DNA of 33,540 nucleotides from an uncultured Alphaproteobacteria bacterium (GCA_943788635.1 CALSRA010000009.1:1-33540), one strand, 5' to 3'; shown: positions 1 through 9,565, counted from the stretch's first letter. Numbers and translations: made by a program. The notes: generated by a model not told the origin, from the letters alone.

Positions 1-417
1 GTCCTGATAAATCCGCCAGCACAGTGCGATTGTCGGTTGCCGCCAACACCTCGGTCTCGAACCGGCCCATCTGGCTCGCGGACGCGGCCTGGCATCACGG
101 CACGCCCTCCAACGACCTGCCGCATCACCGGATCAAGCGAGAAACGGGTCTGCGTCATTCACATCATCATATCCGGCCAGCCGCCCAAGACCGACTGGCG
201 CAACAAGCCAACCGTGAGTGTAGGCGATTGTGGCCAGTTCGCGTGTCTCTCAGAAATCCGCCCGCAATGTCGTGCAGGCCAAGCACTTCATCCAATTCCC
301 GGAACAACAGTAATCCGTCCGAACTGATCTTCGAACCATGAAATTCCAACCGGACCCGTCGGTCCAAACTAAGCCGCGCACCATCCCGTTTCGCTTGCAC
401 TCCTTTGGGTGATCCAT
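1..417 (-). mobile_element. Decayed IS1380-family transposase remnant (5' part, frameshifted)
   Basis: Read on the minus strand, this stretch gives the N-terminal third of an IS1380-type DDE transposase in pieces. Between about 417 and 170 one frame reads RRVRLEFHGSKISSDG and LLLFRELDEVLGLHDIAGGF, a recognisable IS1380 N-terminus. From about 180 down to 1 the similarity continues in other frames as LAGYDDVNDAD, DPVMRQVVGG and ASQMGRFETEVLAATDNRTV, the next conserved blocks of the family. At least three frame changes and a stop separate these blocks, so no functional transposase is made. The element continues beyond the left edge. I could not find a convincing IS1380 terminal repeat near 420-480, so the outer boundary is uncertain. 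Family recognition is from memory of the conserved blocks. Confidence 0.75.
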
Positions 418-493
418 GATCCGCCGCCTTAAGCCCACTTAACATGCTGCAATATAACACATTAATTGTCGTCAGAGGAGTGACTTCTCCCTT

Positions 494-955
494 TTACTTG
501 GGAAATGCGGGCTCAAGCAATGTCTGCTTTGCCATCAGGTCGAAAAACGATTCCCGCGCCAGCACACATCGGTACACGCGATTTACCCTTCAGCCGTGCA
601 TTTTGCGGCATATAGGAAGTAACGGATACCGTATCCGACATGCCCCGCGCCGCAATTCGGGCTGTCGCTTTCTCGGCGGTCGGACCGGCAGTCACAAGGC
701 CTTCGACATTGGCAAGCCATTCGCCGGCGACCGCCATCGCCCCTTCGCCAAGGCCGGCTCCCAGGACCAGTACCGGTGAATCTTCGCCCAATTCCGCCGG
801 ACCGGCCAGCGAGAGAATGGCGTCTTTCCGCCCGGTTTGACGTAGCCTTTGCCCCATACCGCTTCACGGATCGCAAGCGCGGAATCCAGGTCCGGCAACT
901 CGTCATCGACCCGCCTCACCTGATCGCACAATTTCTGTTTCCGCCTCATCATCAC
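494..955 (-). pseudogene. Truncated, frameshifted class I SAM-dependent methyltransferase remnant
   Basis: On the minus strand the first frame (955 to about 830) reads LDSALAIREAVWGKGYVKPGG. After a one-base shift in an A/G run the next frame reads DAILSLAGPAELGED and then VLVLGAGLGEGAMAVAGEWL, which looks like a Rossmann SAM-binding motif I. A second shift near 570 leads into VLARESFFDLMAKQTLL and a stop at 494. The same block order (RICDQVWGDGFAQPGG, VLDLSAGLGGRI, YDGIVARDVFF) occurs in the longer gene at 5497-6452, so the two appear to be paralogues. This copy lacks roughly the last 100 residues and has a poorly defined start. The IS1380 debris lies just downstream and may mark how the 3' end was lost. 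No substrate can be named. Confidence 0.6.
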
Positions 956-1018
956 CAGCCGAAGGTAATGGGGTACCGCCCAAAGCGATAGCGTCAGACC
1001 GGCCTAGTTTTCACAAAT

Positions 1019-1071
1019 TTGACCATGCAAATAATGTGGTCGTATTTTTATAAATACTGGTTAACGCCAGT
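1019..1071 (+). promoter_or_regulatory. Possible promoter and operator of the export cassette
   Basis: A TTGACC hexamer at 1019-1024 and a TATTTT hexamer at 1043-1048 are separated by 18 bases, a plausible sigma70-type arrangement. Two short inverted repeats overlap or follow it: GACCA/TGGTC at 1021-1041 and ACTGG/CCAGT at 1056-1071. A 10-bp palindrome CCTAATTAGG lies at 1134-1143, four bases before the ATPase start, where a ribosome binding site is expected. The function is inferred only from position and symmetry. Confidence 0.3.
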
Positions 1072-1147
1072 TTCGCGCGACAATGGCGTGGACGCCCTAT
1101 TGATCTGAAACATGGCTTTCATAACGGCAATCGCCTAATTAGGCCGT

Positions 1148-1856
1148 ATGGATACGGATCGCACGATATCGGCACGCGGCGTGACCAAGGTCTACCATAC
1201 CGGCGATGTCACGGTGAATGCACTGGATGGGGTCGATTTTGACCTGTTCCGTGGCGAGATCGTTGTACTGCTCGGACCGTCGGGCAGCGGCAAATCGACC
1301 TTGCTGAACATAATCGGTGGGCTGGACGCGCCCAGCGGCGGGCAGGTTTTCTTCAACGGCAACGAACTGACCCAGTTCGACGACCGGGCCCTGACCGACT
1401 ACCGCCGCCACCATGTCGGATTCGTGTTCCAGTTCTATAATCTGATACCAAGCCTGACGGCGCGCGAGAACGTATCCCTGGTGACCGAAATCGCCCGCAA
1501 GCCGATGACGCCCGAAGACGCGCTGGCCCTTGTCGGCCTGGAAGACCGGCTGGATCATTTCCCGTCCCAGCTTTCCGGCGGTGAACAGCAGCGTGTGGCG
1601 ATCGCCCGCGCCATCGCCAAGCGACCCGCTATCCTGTTATGCGACGAACCGACAGGCGCGCTGACAGTCGTACGGGCGTCGTCGTGCTGGAGGCGCTGGA
1701 GGCAGTGAACCGGGAGTTCCAGACATCAATGGCGCTGATCACCCATAATGCCGGCATCGCCGCCATGGCAAAACCGGGTTGTTTCCCTGGCCGATGGCCG
1801 GATCGCCGGCACCGAAACCACGCACAGCGCAAGCAGCGCGCGATATCATCTGGTAG
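1148..1856 (+). pseudogene. ABC transporter ATP-binding protein (LolD/MacB type), frameshifted
   Basis: This encodes the ATPase that would power the adjacent FtsX-type permease. The first 171 residues are in one frame: Walker [10 protein letters not shown] (residues 43-51), Q-loop FVFQFYNL (Q95), signature LSGGEQQR (142-149) and Walker [11 protein letters not shown] (162-171). Directly after this the frame changes: GCGCTGACAGTC would need one more G to give the expected ALDSRTG. The C-terminal part continues in the next frame as [16 protein letters not shown] and MALITHN (H-loop), then shifts again at an AAAA run near 1771 into [15 protein letters not shown]. The likely natural end is RDIIW followed by TAG at 1854-1856, five bases before the permease ATG. 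The motifs are conserved across the breaks, so the indels may be sequence errors. Confidence 0.8.
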
Positions 1857-1861
1857 CCGCC

Positions 1862-4226
1862 ATGCCCCCTCTGAACCGCAAACTGTTGCGCGACCTGTGG
1901 CATGTCAGAGGACTGGTGATCGCCATCGCCCCTGGATGATCGGCGCCGGTATTGCAACATTCGTCATGTCGCTCAGCACCGTGCGGGCGCTGGAGGAAAC
2001 ACGCGACGCCTATTACGACGATATCGTTTTGCGGATGTCTTCGGCTTTGCCAAACGGGCGCCGGAACGGCTGGTACCACGCATTGCCGGTATTCAGGGAG
2101 TCCGTGCCGTCGATACGCGCATCGTGCGCGACGTCACGCTCGATATGGCGAATTTCGACGAGCCGGTAACCGGGCGGCTGGTTTCCATACCTGAATCCGG
2201 CCTTATCGGCTTAAACGACATTCTCATCCGCCAGGGCCGGCGGGTTGCGCGGGGCCGACCGGATGAAGCCGTCATCAGCGAGGCCTTTGCCGAAGCGCAT
2301 AAACTGCTGCCGGGCAGCAGCCTCCTCGCCACCATCAACGGCAAAAGGCGGGAACTGGACATCGTCGGAATCGCCCTGTCGCCCGAATATGTCATTTCAT
2401 CGCACCCGGTGCGCTGATGCCGGACGACCGTCGCTTCGGGATCATTGGATGGGCCGGGACGCGCTCGCCGCCGCCTTCGATATGGACGGGGCATTCAACG
2501 ACTGTCTCGATTTCGCTGCTGCGCAACGCGCGGCCGGATTCAGTCATTCAGCAGATCGACACCCTGCTTGACCCCTATGGCGGTACCGGAGCTTTCCTAC
2601 GCAAGGACCAGATATCCAACTGGTTCCTGTCCAGCGAGATCGACCAGTTGAACACGATGGCAACGCTGATGCCGTCGATCTTCCTGTCGGTATCGGCCTT
2701 CCTGTTGAACATGGTTGTGTCGCGGCTCATCGCGACCGAACGCGAACAGATCGGGTTGCTGAAGGCATTCGGTTATACCGACGCTGCAATCGGCTGGCAT
2801 TATATCAAGTTTGTGCTGGCCATGGTCGCCTGCGGGGTGTTCCTGGGCTGCGCGGCGGGTGCCTGGCTCGGCAATATCCTGACCGAGATGTACGCCCAGT
2901 TCTATCGCTTTCCCTATCTGTATTTCCGGTTGGACAGCACCGTTTTCGCAGGCGCTGTCGGTATCAGCCTGATTGCGGCGCTGGTCGGCAGCGCCGGCGC
3001 CGTCCGGCGCGCCACGATCCTGCCGCCGGCCCAGGCAATGGCACCACCTGCCCCGACCAGCTACCACGGCAGCTTCTTGCAGCGGCTGCCGTTTCTGAAC
3101 GCACTGGACCAGCCGACACGCATGATCGTGCGGCATATCATGCGCTGGCCGTTGCGGGCCGCGCTCAGCGTGCTGGGCATCGCCCTGTCGTTTTCGGTGC
3201 TGTTGAGTTCCATGTACTGGATCGACGCAATCGACCGGATCATCGATGTTCAATACAATCTGGCCCAGCGTGATGATGTGCGCGTCACCATGACCGATCC
3301 CCAACCCCTGCGTATTGTCCACGAACTGGCGCGCCTGCCGGGTGTTATCGCGGTCGAGCCCTTTCGCGCCGTCGCGGTCCGGTTCAAATTCGGCCATCGG
3401 GAACGTCGCGAGGCGCTGACCGGCCTGATCGCCAACCCGCAGCTTGGCCGGGTACTCGACGAAAGCGACCGGCCCGTTCCCTTGCCGCCGGAAGGGCTGC
3501 TTTTATCCGACAAGCTAGCGAAGCTGCTGGGCGCGTCGGGCCGGCGACCGGGTCACGGTCGAGGTATTGGAAGGACGGCGGCCGGTCCGCGACATCCAGG
3601 TCGCCGCCATCTTCAGCACCTACCTGGGCACGCCGGCCTATATGCGCCTCGACGCCCTGAACCAGTTAATGCGTGAAGCGCCCAGCATATCGGGCAGCTA
3701 TATCCTTGCCGACAACCGGCAGAAAACAGCGCTGAACGCGGTCCTGAAGGACATGCCGAAAGTGGCCGGCGTGACACAGCGTGACGCCGCCATCGCGGCC
3801 TTCCGAAAAACCATTGGGGAAACAATGTATATCATGGTGGGTTTCTACGTGATGTTTTCCTGCCTGCTGGCATTCGGGGTCGTCTACAACAGTGTCCGTA
3901 TTTCGCTGTCCGAGCGCGGGCGGGAACTGGCCAGCCTGCGTGTTCTGGGCCTGACGCGATTTGAAATTTCGTATATCCTGCTGGGCGAACTGGCCACGCT
4001 GACTTTTCTGGCGCTGCCGATTGGATGTGCTGTCGGCTACAGTCTATGCCGTTTCATGTCCTCGATATTCGAAACCGAACTCTACCGTATTCCATTTTAT
4101 ATCGAGCGCGATTCATTTGGCATCGCCACGGCCGTCATTGTCGCTGCGGTCGTTGTGTCCGGCCTTTTCGTGCGTCGGCGCATCGATACCCTCGACCTGA
4201 TCGCCGTACTCAAAACCAGGGAGTAG
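1862..4226 (+). pseudogene. ABC transporter permease with two FtsX/MacB-like domains, multiply frameshifted
   Basis: If repaired this would be a protein of about 788 residues. It begins [17 protein letters not shown] with an N-terminal membrane segment ([15 protein letters not shown]). A periplasmic region follows ([19 protein letters not shown], about 2095-2410), then a three-helix FtsX unit (about 2640-3020, with the typical RLIATEREQIGLLKAFGY loop). A second membrane/periplasm/FtsX unit ends with VRISLSERGRELASLRVLGL, hydrophobic helices and LDLIAVLKTRE. Frame changes fall near 1938, 2040, 2400, 2445, 2505 and 3540. The pair at 2445 and 2505 compensate, leaving a garbled stretch inside an otherwise open frame. 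It lies 5 bp after the ATPase and 6 bp before the adaptor, the usual order of an ABC/adaptor export system. The substrate is unknown. Confidence 0.8.
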
Positions 4227-4232
4227 CCGCAC

Positions 4233-5456
4233 ATGGCACCGCAAATTCGCCGTATCGTGTTCTGGTGCATCCTCTGCGCCGTACTGGCCGGGGGACTGAT
4301 TTACGCCTTCATGCCGCAACCGGTCGCGGTCGACCTGGACCAGGCCAGCCGGGGCACACTGCAAATTACGGTCGATGACGAAGGCAAGACCCGGGTGCGG
4401 GATATCTATGTCGTTTCCGCCCCCCTGCCCGGCCGCGCCATGCGCATTACGAAGAAAGCCGGTGACCCCGTCATTGCCTCGCAAACGGTACTGGCGACCA
4501 TTGAACCCAGCGACCCGACACCTCTGGATATTCGTTCCCGCACCCAGGCCGAAGCGCTGGCGAACGGCGCCGAAGCCGCCCTGTCACTCGCCCGGGCAGA
4601 TCAGGAACGGGCACGGGCAGAACTGGATTTCGCACTGGAAGAACTGGACCGCGCCCGGCAACTGGTGAAGCGGCAAACGATTTCGAAGACCGCCCTTGAT
4701 CGCGCGGTCATGGATGCCAGGGTCCGGCAGGCGGCATTGACCACAGCGGAAGCGGCGGTGCGGGTCCGTGAATTCGAATTAAAGAATGCAAGGGCGTCGC
4801 TGATCTAAGCCGGCGCCGGCACGACCGGGAACACCGATCGCGAAACCTGCTGCGTGACCGTCCGGGCGCCGGTGGACGGTCAGGTCCTGCGCGTGCTGCA
4901 TGAAAGTGCCGGTGTTGTCGCGGCGGGCGAGCCGTTGCTCGAAGTCGGCAATGCCCGGGAACTGGAAATTGTCTTGGAACTGCTGTCGACCGATGCCGTG
5001 CAGGTCCATGAAGGCGACCCCGTCATCATCGAAGAATGGGGTGGTGCCGGCTTTTTAAATGGCCTGGTGCGGCGGATCGAACCAACCGGCTTTACCAAGG
5101 TATCCGCGTTGGGAATCGAGGAACAGCGGGTTGTTGTCGTCATCGACATTGCCGACCCGCCTGAAATATGGCGCCGCCTTGGCCACGGTTTCCGGGTCGA
5201 GGTCAGGATTGTCATATGGCGGAGCGACGATGTGCTGCGCGTTCCGGTCGGCGCCCTGTTTCGGGAAGGTCAGGATTGGGCTGTCTTCACCGTGACCGAC
5301 GGCCTCGCACAAAAACGGATCGTCCGGATCGGCCACAGCAATGCGATCATGGCCGAAGTGCTCGACGGGCTGGCCGAAGATGAATACGTCCTGCTGCATC
5401 CAAGCGACCGGATTGCGGAAGGAACCGCGGTTGTCACGCGCGACGGCGCGGAATAG
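4233..5456 (+). pseudogene. HlyD/RND-type periplasmic adaptor protein with an in-frame TAA
   Basis: This is the membrane-fusion partner of the preceding ABC permease. It starts with an N-terminal anchor (RRIVFWCILCAVLAGG, about residues 6-28). A lipoyl half follows (RVRDIYVVSAPLPGR), then a long alpha-helical hairpin (about residues 105-185, rich in A, E and R) and the second lipoyl half VRAPVDGQVLRVLHESAGVV. Beta-barrel segments (LEIVLELLSTDAV, LRVPVGALFREG) complete it. Codon 192 is TAA (4806-4808) and the reading frame continues unchanged on both sides, so the gene is one frame of 407 codons cut by a single stop. The local sequence ASLI-stop-AGAGTTGN suggests a former CAA (Gln). As written it gives two open frames, 4233-4808 and 4854-5456. 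Confidence 0.8.
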
Positions 5457-5496
5457 GAAAGCAGGAACAGACCGGCGTCACAGGTCCGGGATCAGA

Positions 5497-6452
5497 CTAA
5501 CTTGCCCTGCTGTTACACACCGTTGCCTTCAATAGTCGAAGCTGGCCGCTTTCCAGTGCCCGAACCCGGTGCATCCATAATTCGGCTTCCGGGATCAGCG
5601 CATCAACAAAGGCCCGGTCGAGCCCGTTGGAGTCCAACCCGTTTGCAAAACCATGCCATGCGCTGACAATAAGGTCACGATAGGCGTCCGTATCGTCCTC
5701 GAAATTCAGAATGTCGAAATGCAATGCCGTCAGGCAGTCATGATATTCGTCGATTGACCAGGGCATCGGCCTGACCGGCTCGGTCTCCTGCCATTGTTCC
5801 ATAACCGGGCCCTCGTTCTGGTCATGTTCGGCCAGAACAAAATCGGTCAATGCCAGGATGCCGCCCTGCCGCAGGCCGCCGCGTATCGTACCCATCAGGC
5901 CCAGCTTCTCCGGTACAGTAAAAAAGACATCCCGGGCGACAATCCCGTCGTATTTGAGGCCCCCGCAGATTCAATCGGTCCGGATTGTATTGCGTTATCG
6001 TCTTCACATTATCCAGTTGTGCCAGTTCCGCGCGTTGCTGCGCGTAATCGACCAGTTCTTCGTCGCGGTCCATGCCCGTGACCTTGAATCCGTTTTTCAG
6101 TGGCGAGTTCCGTGATGCGGCCGCCCAGGCCAGCACTCAGGTCCAGCACCTCGCTTTTCGCCCCGCGCGGGAACGATCCGGCGTGCTCCAACCCATACGT
6201 GGCGCCGCCGGGCTGCGCGAAACCGTCGCCCCATACTTGATCGCAGATACGAACGCGTGCTGCGCCCAGTATGGTTTCCGGCGGTAGCTCGGGTTCTGAA
6301 TCCAGCTCTATCGCGCGTTCGGGCGCAACACTTTGCTGTTTCTGGCCTTTGCGGACAATCGCCCCCGGCTCAACACCTTCCCACCAGGCCTGGAACCGGA
6401 TCTTGAACGGGATATAGCCGTCGGACTGGGCGTGCTCTTCGGGCTTCACCAC
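5497..6452 (-). pseudogene. Class I SAM-dependent methyltransferase, frameshifted
   Basis: The likely start is GTG at 6452 (GTG GTG AAG) with AAAGGA 11 bases upstream. The N-terminal part reads YIPFKIRFQAWWEGVEPG and then VLDLSAGLGGRITELA, a SAM-binding glycine motif. An extra A in an A5 run near 6095 shifts the frame to FKVTGMDRDEELVDYAQQRA (motif II, acidic residue after the second strand). An extra G near 5958 shifts it again to YDGIVARDVFFTVPEKL and GGLRQGGILALTDFVLAEH. The C-terminal 100 residues (PMPWSIDEYHDCLTALHFD onward) are in one frame to the stop at 5497. It converges with the adaptor gene, 40 bp away. It is a longer relative of the remnant at 494-955. The substrate is unknown. 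Confidence 0.65.
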
Positions 6453-6607
6453 AGCAGACTGCGTCCTTTGCAGACGCAGGTGATGGCCGCGCGGCAGACA
6501 GAGTCTTGCCGCGTGTGAGAGGCGATTGAGATCGGACCAGCGTACCGGACATGGCGACAGTGTCGCGCAAACAGAGTTAACGGATCGTTAATGCCGCGCC
6601 CGCTGTC

Positions 6608-6781
6608 CTATTTCAGCATCAGATATATGTAAAACCCGATAAAGGGCACCGTCAGAAACAACGTCTTGCGGGACTTTTCCGTCCGATGGCTGCCCGACGC
6701 AATCGTCGCGATGATCTGCAATACCGAGACCGCCGCACATACATGCAACGCGATCTCCATAAAATTTTCAGGCAGCGTCAT
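6608..6781 (-). CDS. Small two-helix membrane protein, hypothetical (57 aa)
   Basis: A 57-codon frame on the minus strand begins with ATG at 6781, preceded by GGAGG with short spacing (GGAGGAAGCATG). It ends with TAG at 6608. The peptide has two hydrophobic stretches (ALHVCAAVSVLQIIATIA and TLFLTVPFIGFYIYLML) separated by a positively charged loop (HRTEKSRK), as expected for a small inner-membrane protein with both ends on the same side. It begins 36 bp after the stop of the CoA-transferase on the same strand, so it may be the last gene of that transcript. I do not recognise the family; the evidence is the strong ribosome binding site and the membrane pattern. Confidence 0.6.
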   Translation of the reverse strand: MTLPENFMEIALHVCAAVSVLQIIATIASGSHRTEKSRKTLFLTVPFIGFYIYLMLK

Positions 6782-6817
6782 GCTTCCTCCATGCGCCGTT
6801 CATGTTCCCATATATCT

Positions 6818-8035
6818 TCAGACGACGCCCTTGTCGCGCAAGGCGGCGATATCGTCGTCGGAAAGCGACAGTTTTTCCTTCAGCACTTCATTGGTGTGCT
6901 GGCCAAGCGTCGGCGGGGCATGACGATAGGTCACCGGCGTCGCCGACATCTTGATCGGGCTGGCGATCAGCTTTGCCGGCTTGCCGCCGGTTGCCGGATG
7001 ATCCATTTCAATCACCATCTCACGCGCCTGCACCTGTGGGTCGGCGAACACCTGCTCCAGATTGTTGATCGCCCCGCAGCCGACTTTCGCCTTTTCCAGT
7101 TCCGTCAGCCACCAGGCCGCCGGATGCTGGCGCGTAACGTCATTCAGTGTCGCGGTAACATGATCGCGATTGCGGACCCGTTCAGTCGCCGTGCGGAACC
7201 GCTCGTCCTGCAGCAATTCCTCGCAGCCCGCGGCCTTGCAGAACCGTTCGAAGGTCGGGTCGTTACCGACCGACAGGACGAAGTAACCATCGGCCGACGG
7301 CATGACCTGATAGGGCACGATGGACGGGTGCATATTGCCGAGCCGTGTCGGCAATTCGCCGGTCGCAAGGTAGCTCATGCCCTGATTGGCAAGCCAGGAA
7401 ACATGCGTATCGAGCATCGAGATATCGATATGCTGGCCTTCGCCGTGTAGCATCTGGTGCCGTACTGCCGCGAGAATCGACACACCGGCATACATGCCCG
7501 ACATGATATCGGCGATGGAAACGCCAACCTTCATCGGTTCGCCTTCCGGTTCGCCCGTCAGACTCATCACCCCGCCCATGCCCTGGATCAGCGCATCGTA
7601 GCCCGGCCGGTTGGCATACGGCCCGGTCTGACCGAATCCGGTCACCGAACAATAGATCAGCCGGGGAAATTCCTTGTGCAGTTCCTCGAAACCAAGGCCG
7701 TATTTGTCCAGCGTGCCGGTCTTGAAATTCTCCACCAGAATGTCGCAATCGGCCAACAGCTTCTTGGCCAGCGCCTGCCCTTCCGGATCGGAAAGGTTCA
7801 ACGTGATGGACCGCTTGTTGCGGTTCGCGCCGGCAAAATAAGCACTTTCGCTGCTGTCTTCGCCGTTATTATCCGGCAGGTAGGGCGGCGCGAAGTTGCG
7901 CGTATCGTCGCCGACTTCCGGCCGCTCGATCTTGATGATCTCGGCACCAAGATCGCCCAGGATCTGCGTGCAGGTCGGCCCGGCAAGAATGCGGGTGAGA
8001 TCGAATACCTTTAGACCGTCAAGCGGACCGTTCAT
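6818..8035 (-). CDS. CaiB/BaiF-type (class III) acyl-CoA transferase
   Basis: This 405-residue protein has the normal length of a family III CoA-transferase, which moves CoA between carboxylic acids through aspartyl-CoA thioester chemistry in the cytoplasm. The N-terminus LKVFDLTRILAGPTCTQIL and LGAEIIKIERPEVGDDTR, the NRNKRSITLNL block and VTGFGQTGPYANRPGYD are family hallmarks. The aspartate in SIADIMSGMYAG (D176) matches the catalytic position near residue 169 of formyl-CoA transferase. The start has AAGGGA upstream. The gene is divergent from the SpmAB gene, with 162 bp between them. The sequence does not decide the donor and acceptor acids, so no symbol is given. Confidence 0.92.
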   Translation of the reverse strand: MNGPLDGLKVFDLTRILAGPTCTQILGDLGAEIIKIERPEVGDDTRNFAPPYLPDNNGEDSSESAYFAGANRNKRSITLNLSDPEGQALAKKLLADCDILVENFKTGTLDKYGLGFEELHKEFPRLIYCSVTGFGQTGPYANRPGYDALIQGMGGVMSLTGEPEGEPMKVGVSIADIMSGMYAGVSILAAVRHQMLHGEGQHIDISMLDTHVSWLANQGMSYLATGELPTRLGNMHPSIVPYQVMPSADGYFVLSVGNDPTFERFCKAAGCEELLQDERFRTATERVRNRDHVTATLNDVTRQHPAAWWLTELEKAKVGCGAINNLEQVFADPQVQAREMVIEMDHPATGGKPAKLIASPIKMSATPVTYRHAPPTLGQHTNEVLKEKLSLSDDDIAALRDKGVV

Positions 8036-8197
8036 GCGTCATTCCCTTCGAATTGATTTTTTTGGCGCGAAGCATGGCGTTTTCGCATCCCCTCGCCGAT
8101 GGCGTCAAATTTCTTTTGGACCGGGTTTCGCCGGCAATGGTGAAACCGGGCGAATCTGGTATAGAGGAGTCCCGCGCCTCCTGTACGGATTTCGCCC

Positions 8198-9484
8198 ATG
8201 AATGCCGTTTTCCTTGCCGCCGTCCTGATCGCTTTCGTTGTCGCGGGTTACCGTCAGGTAACTGAAATTCCCGTCGCCGGAACCAGTGCGCCGATGGATG
8301 CACTGGGCCTGGCGATGATAGACGCCGCCAAGGGCTCGGTCGAACTGGCCATCGGGCTGGTCGGGGTCATGGCCCTGTTTCTGGGGCTGATGAAGGTGGC
8401 GGAGGCCGGCGGCCTGCTCGCCATCATCGCGCGGACTGTGCGGCCCTTGATGGTGCGCCTGTTTCCCGATGTCCCGGCCGACCACCCGGCAATGGGGGCC
8501 ATGATCCTGAACATTTCCGCCAATGTGCTGGGGCTGGGCAATGCGGCGACGCCTTTCGGCATCCGCGCAATGCAGGAACTCGACCGGCTGAACCCGCATA
8601 AAGGCACGGCGACCAACGCGATGGTCATGTTCCTGGCGATCAATACGTCTTCGGTTACCCTGTTGCCGACGGGCGTGATCGCCCTGCGCGCCTCGGCCGG
8701 TTCCATGGACCCGGCCGGAATCCTGCCGACAACTTTGTTCGCGACAATCTGTTCGACCACGGTCGCCATCATCGCCGTGAAGCTGTACCAGCGTTTCACG
8801 GTCGTGCCCGAGGCCATCGCCGACAGCAGCGACACCGCGGAAACCGTCACGTCGGACGCGGACCTCTCAGAAGAACCCAGCGCCCCCTATCCGCTATGGG
8901 TTTCGATGCTGGTGCTGGTGGCGGTTGCGGCCTTCGTGCCGGTCACGATCCTGTACGGGCGGGATATCGCGCCGTGGATCATTCCGGGGCTGATGGTGGC
9001 ACTGCTCGGTTTTGGCGCGCTGCGCGGCGTCCCTGTCTATGAATCCTTCGTCGAGGGCGCAAAGGAGGGTTTCAATGTGGCGCTGCGGATCATCCCCTAT
9101 CTGGTCGCGATCCTGGTCGCGGTCGGGATGCTGCGGCAAAGCGGGGCGCTGGAACTGCTGATCACGCCGCTGGGCGCAGTAACGGGGGCGTTCGGCCTGC
9201 CGCCGGAAGCGCTGCCCATGGCCCTGCTGCGACCGCTGTCGGGGTCAGGCGCCTATGGCATCATGGCGTCGATCATCGCGGACCCGGCGACGGGGCCCGA
9301 TACCTATGTCGGCTATCTGGTGACGACGCTGCAGGGGTCGACCGAAACGACCTTCTACGTGCTCGCGGTGTATTTCGGCGCAGTACAGATCCGCCGGATC
9401 CGCCATGCACTGGCAGCCGCCCTGACAGCCGATATCGCGGGTATCGTCGCGGCGGTCGCAATTACCGCCTATCTGTTCGGATAA
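8198..9484 (+). CDS. Fused SpmA-SpmB, nucleoside-recognition (Gate) domain membrane protein
   Basis: This 428-residue integral membrane protein combines the two halves that Bacillus encodes separately as spore maturation proteins A and B. Residues 1-200 correspond to SpmA (ISANVLGLGNAATPFGIRAM and MFLAINTSSVTLLPTGVIAL are its most conserved blocks). A hydrophilic linker of about 25 residues rich in D, E and S follows (about 210-230). Residues 235-428 correspond to SpmB (RIIPYLVAILVAVGMLRQSG, LLRPLSGSGAYGIM, TLQGSTETTFYVLAVYFG). Fused versions are common in proteobacteria that do not sporulate, where the role is probably transport of an unidentified small molecule. The ribosome binding site is weak. 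Confidence 0.9.
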   Translation: MNAVFLAAVLIAFVVAGYRQVTEIPVAGTSAPMDALGLAMIDAAKGSVELAIGLVGVMALFLGLMKVAEAGGLLAIIARTVRPLMVRLFPDVPADHPAMGAMILNISANVLGLGNAATPFGIRAMQELDRLNPHKGTATNAMVMFLAINTSSVTLLPTGVIALRASAGSMDPAGILPTTLFATICSTTVAIIAVKLYQRFTVVPEAIADSSDTAETVTSDADLSEEPSAPYPLWVSMLVLVAVAAFVPVTILYGRDIAPWIIPGLMVALLGFGALRGVPVYESFVEGAKEGFNVALRIIPYLVAILVAVGMLRQSGALELLITPLGAVTGAFGLPPEALPMALLRPLSGSGAYGIMASIIADPATGPDTYVGYLVTTLQGSTETTFYVLAVYFGAVQIRRIRHALAAALTADIAGIVAAVAITAYLFG

Positions 9485-9565
9485 TCCGGTTACGGCGTAT
9501 CAGAACCGTGAAACACCGCCGCAGGTCCGCGCGGTATGGAAACACGCGGACCCGCAGATGTTTGC

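Noticed and set aside
2597..3397. Long minus-strand frame of 266 codons
   Set aside because: It is the shadow of the permease, rich in H, Q and R as expected for an antisense frame in GC-rich DNA, with no recognisable motif.
2417..3676. Open frame of 419 codons read as one permease gene
   Set aside because: Its first 30 or so codons are out of frame between two compensating indels, and its last 45 codons are out of frame after the break near 3540. The true gene spans 1862-4226.
4806..4808. Stop in the adaptor gene as a recoded selenocysteine, since selAB is nearby
   Set aside because: The codon is TAA, not TGA, and the position is not one where cysteine or selenocysteine is expected in HlyD proteins.
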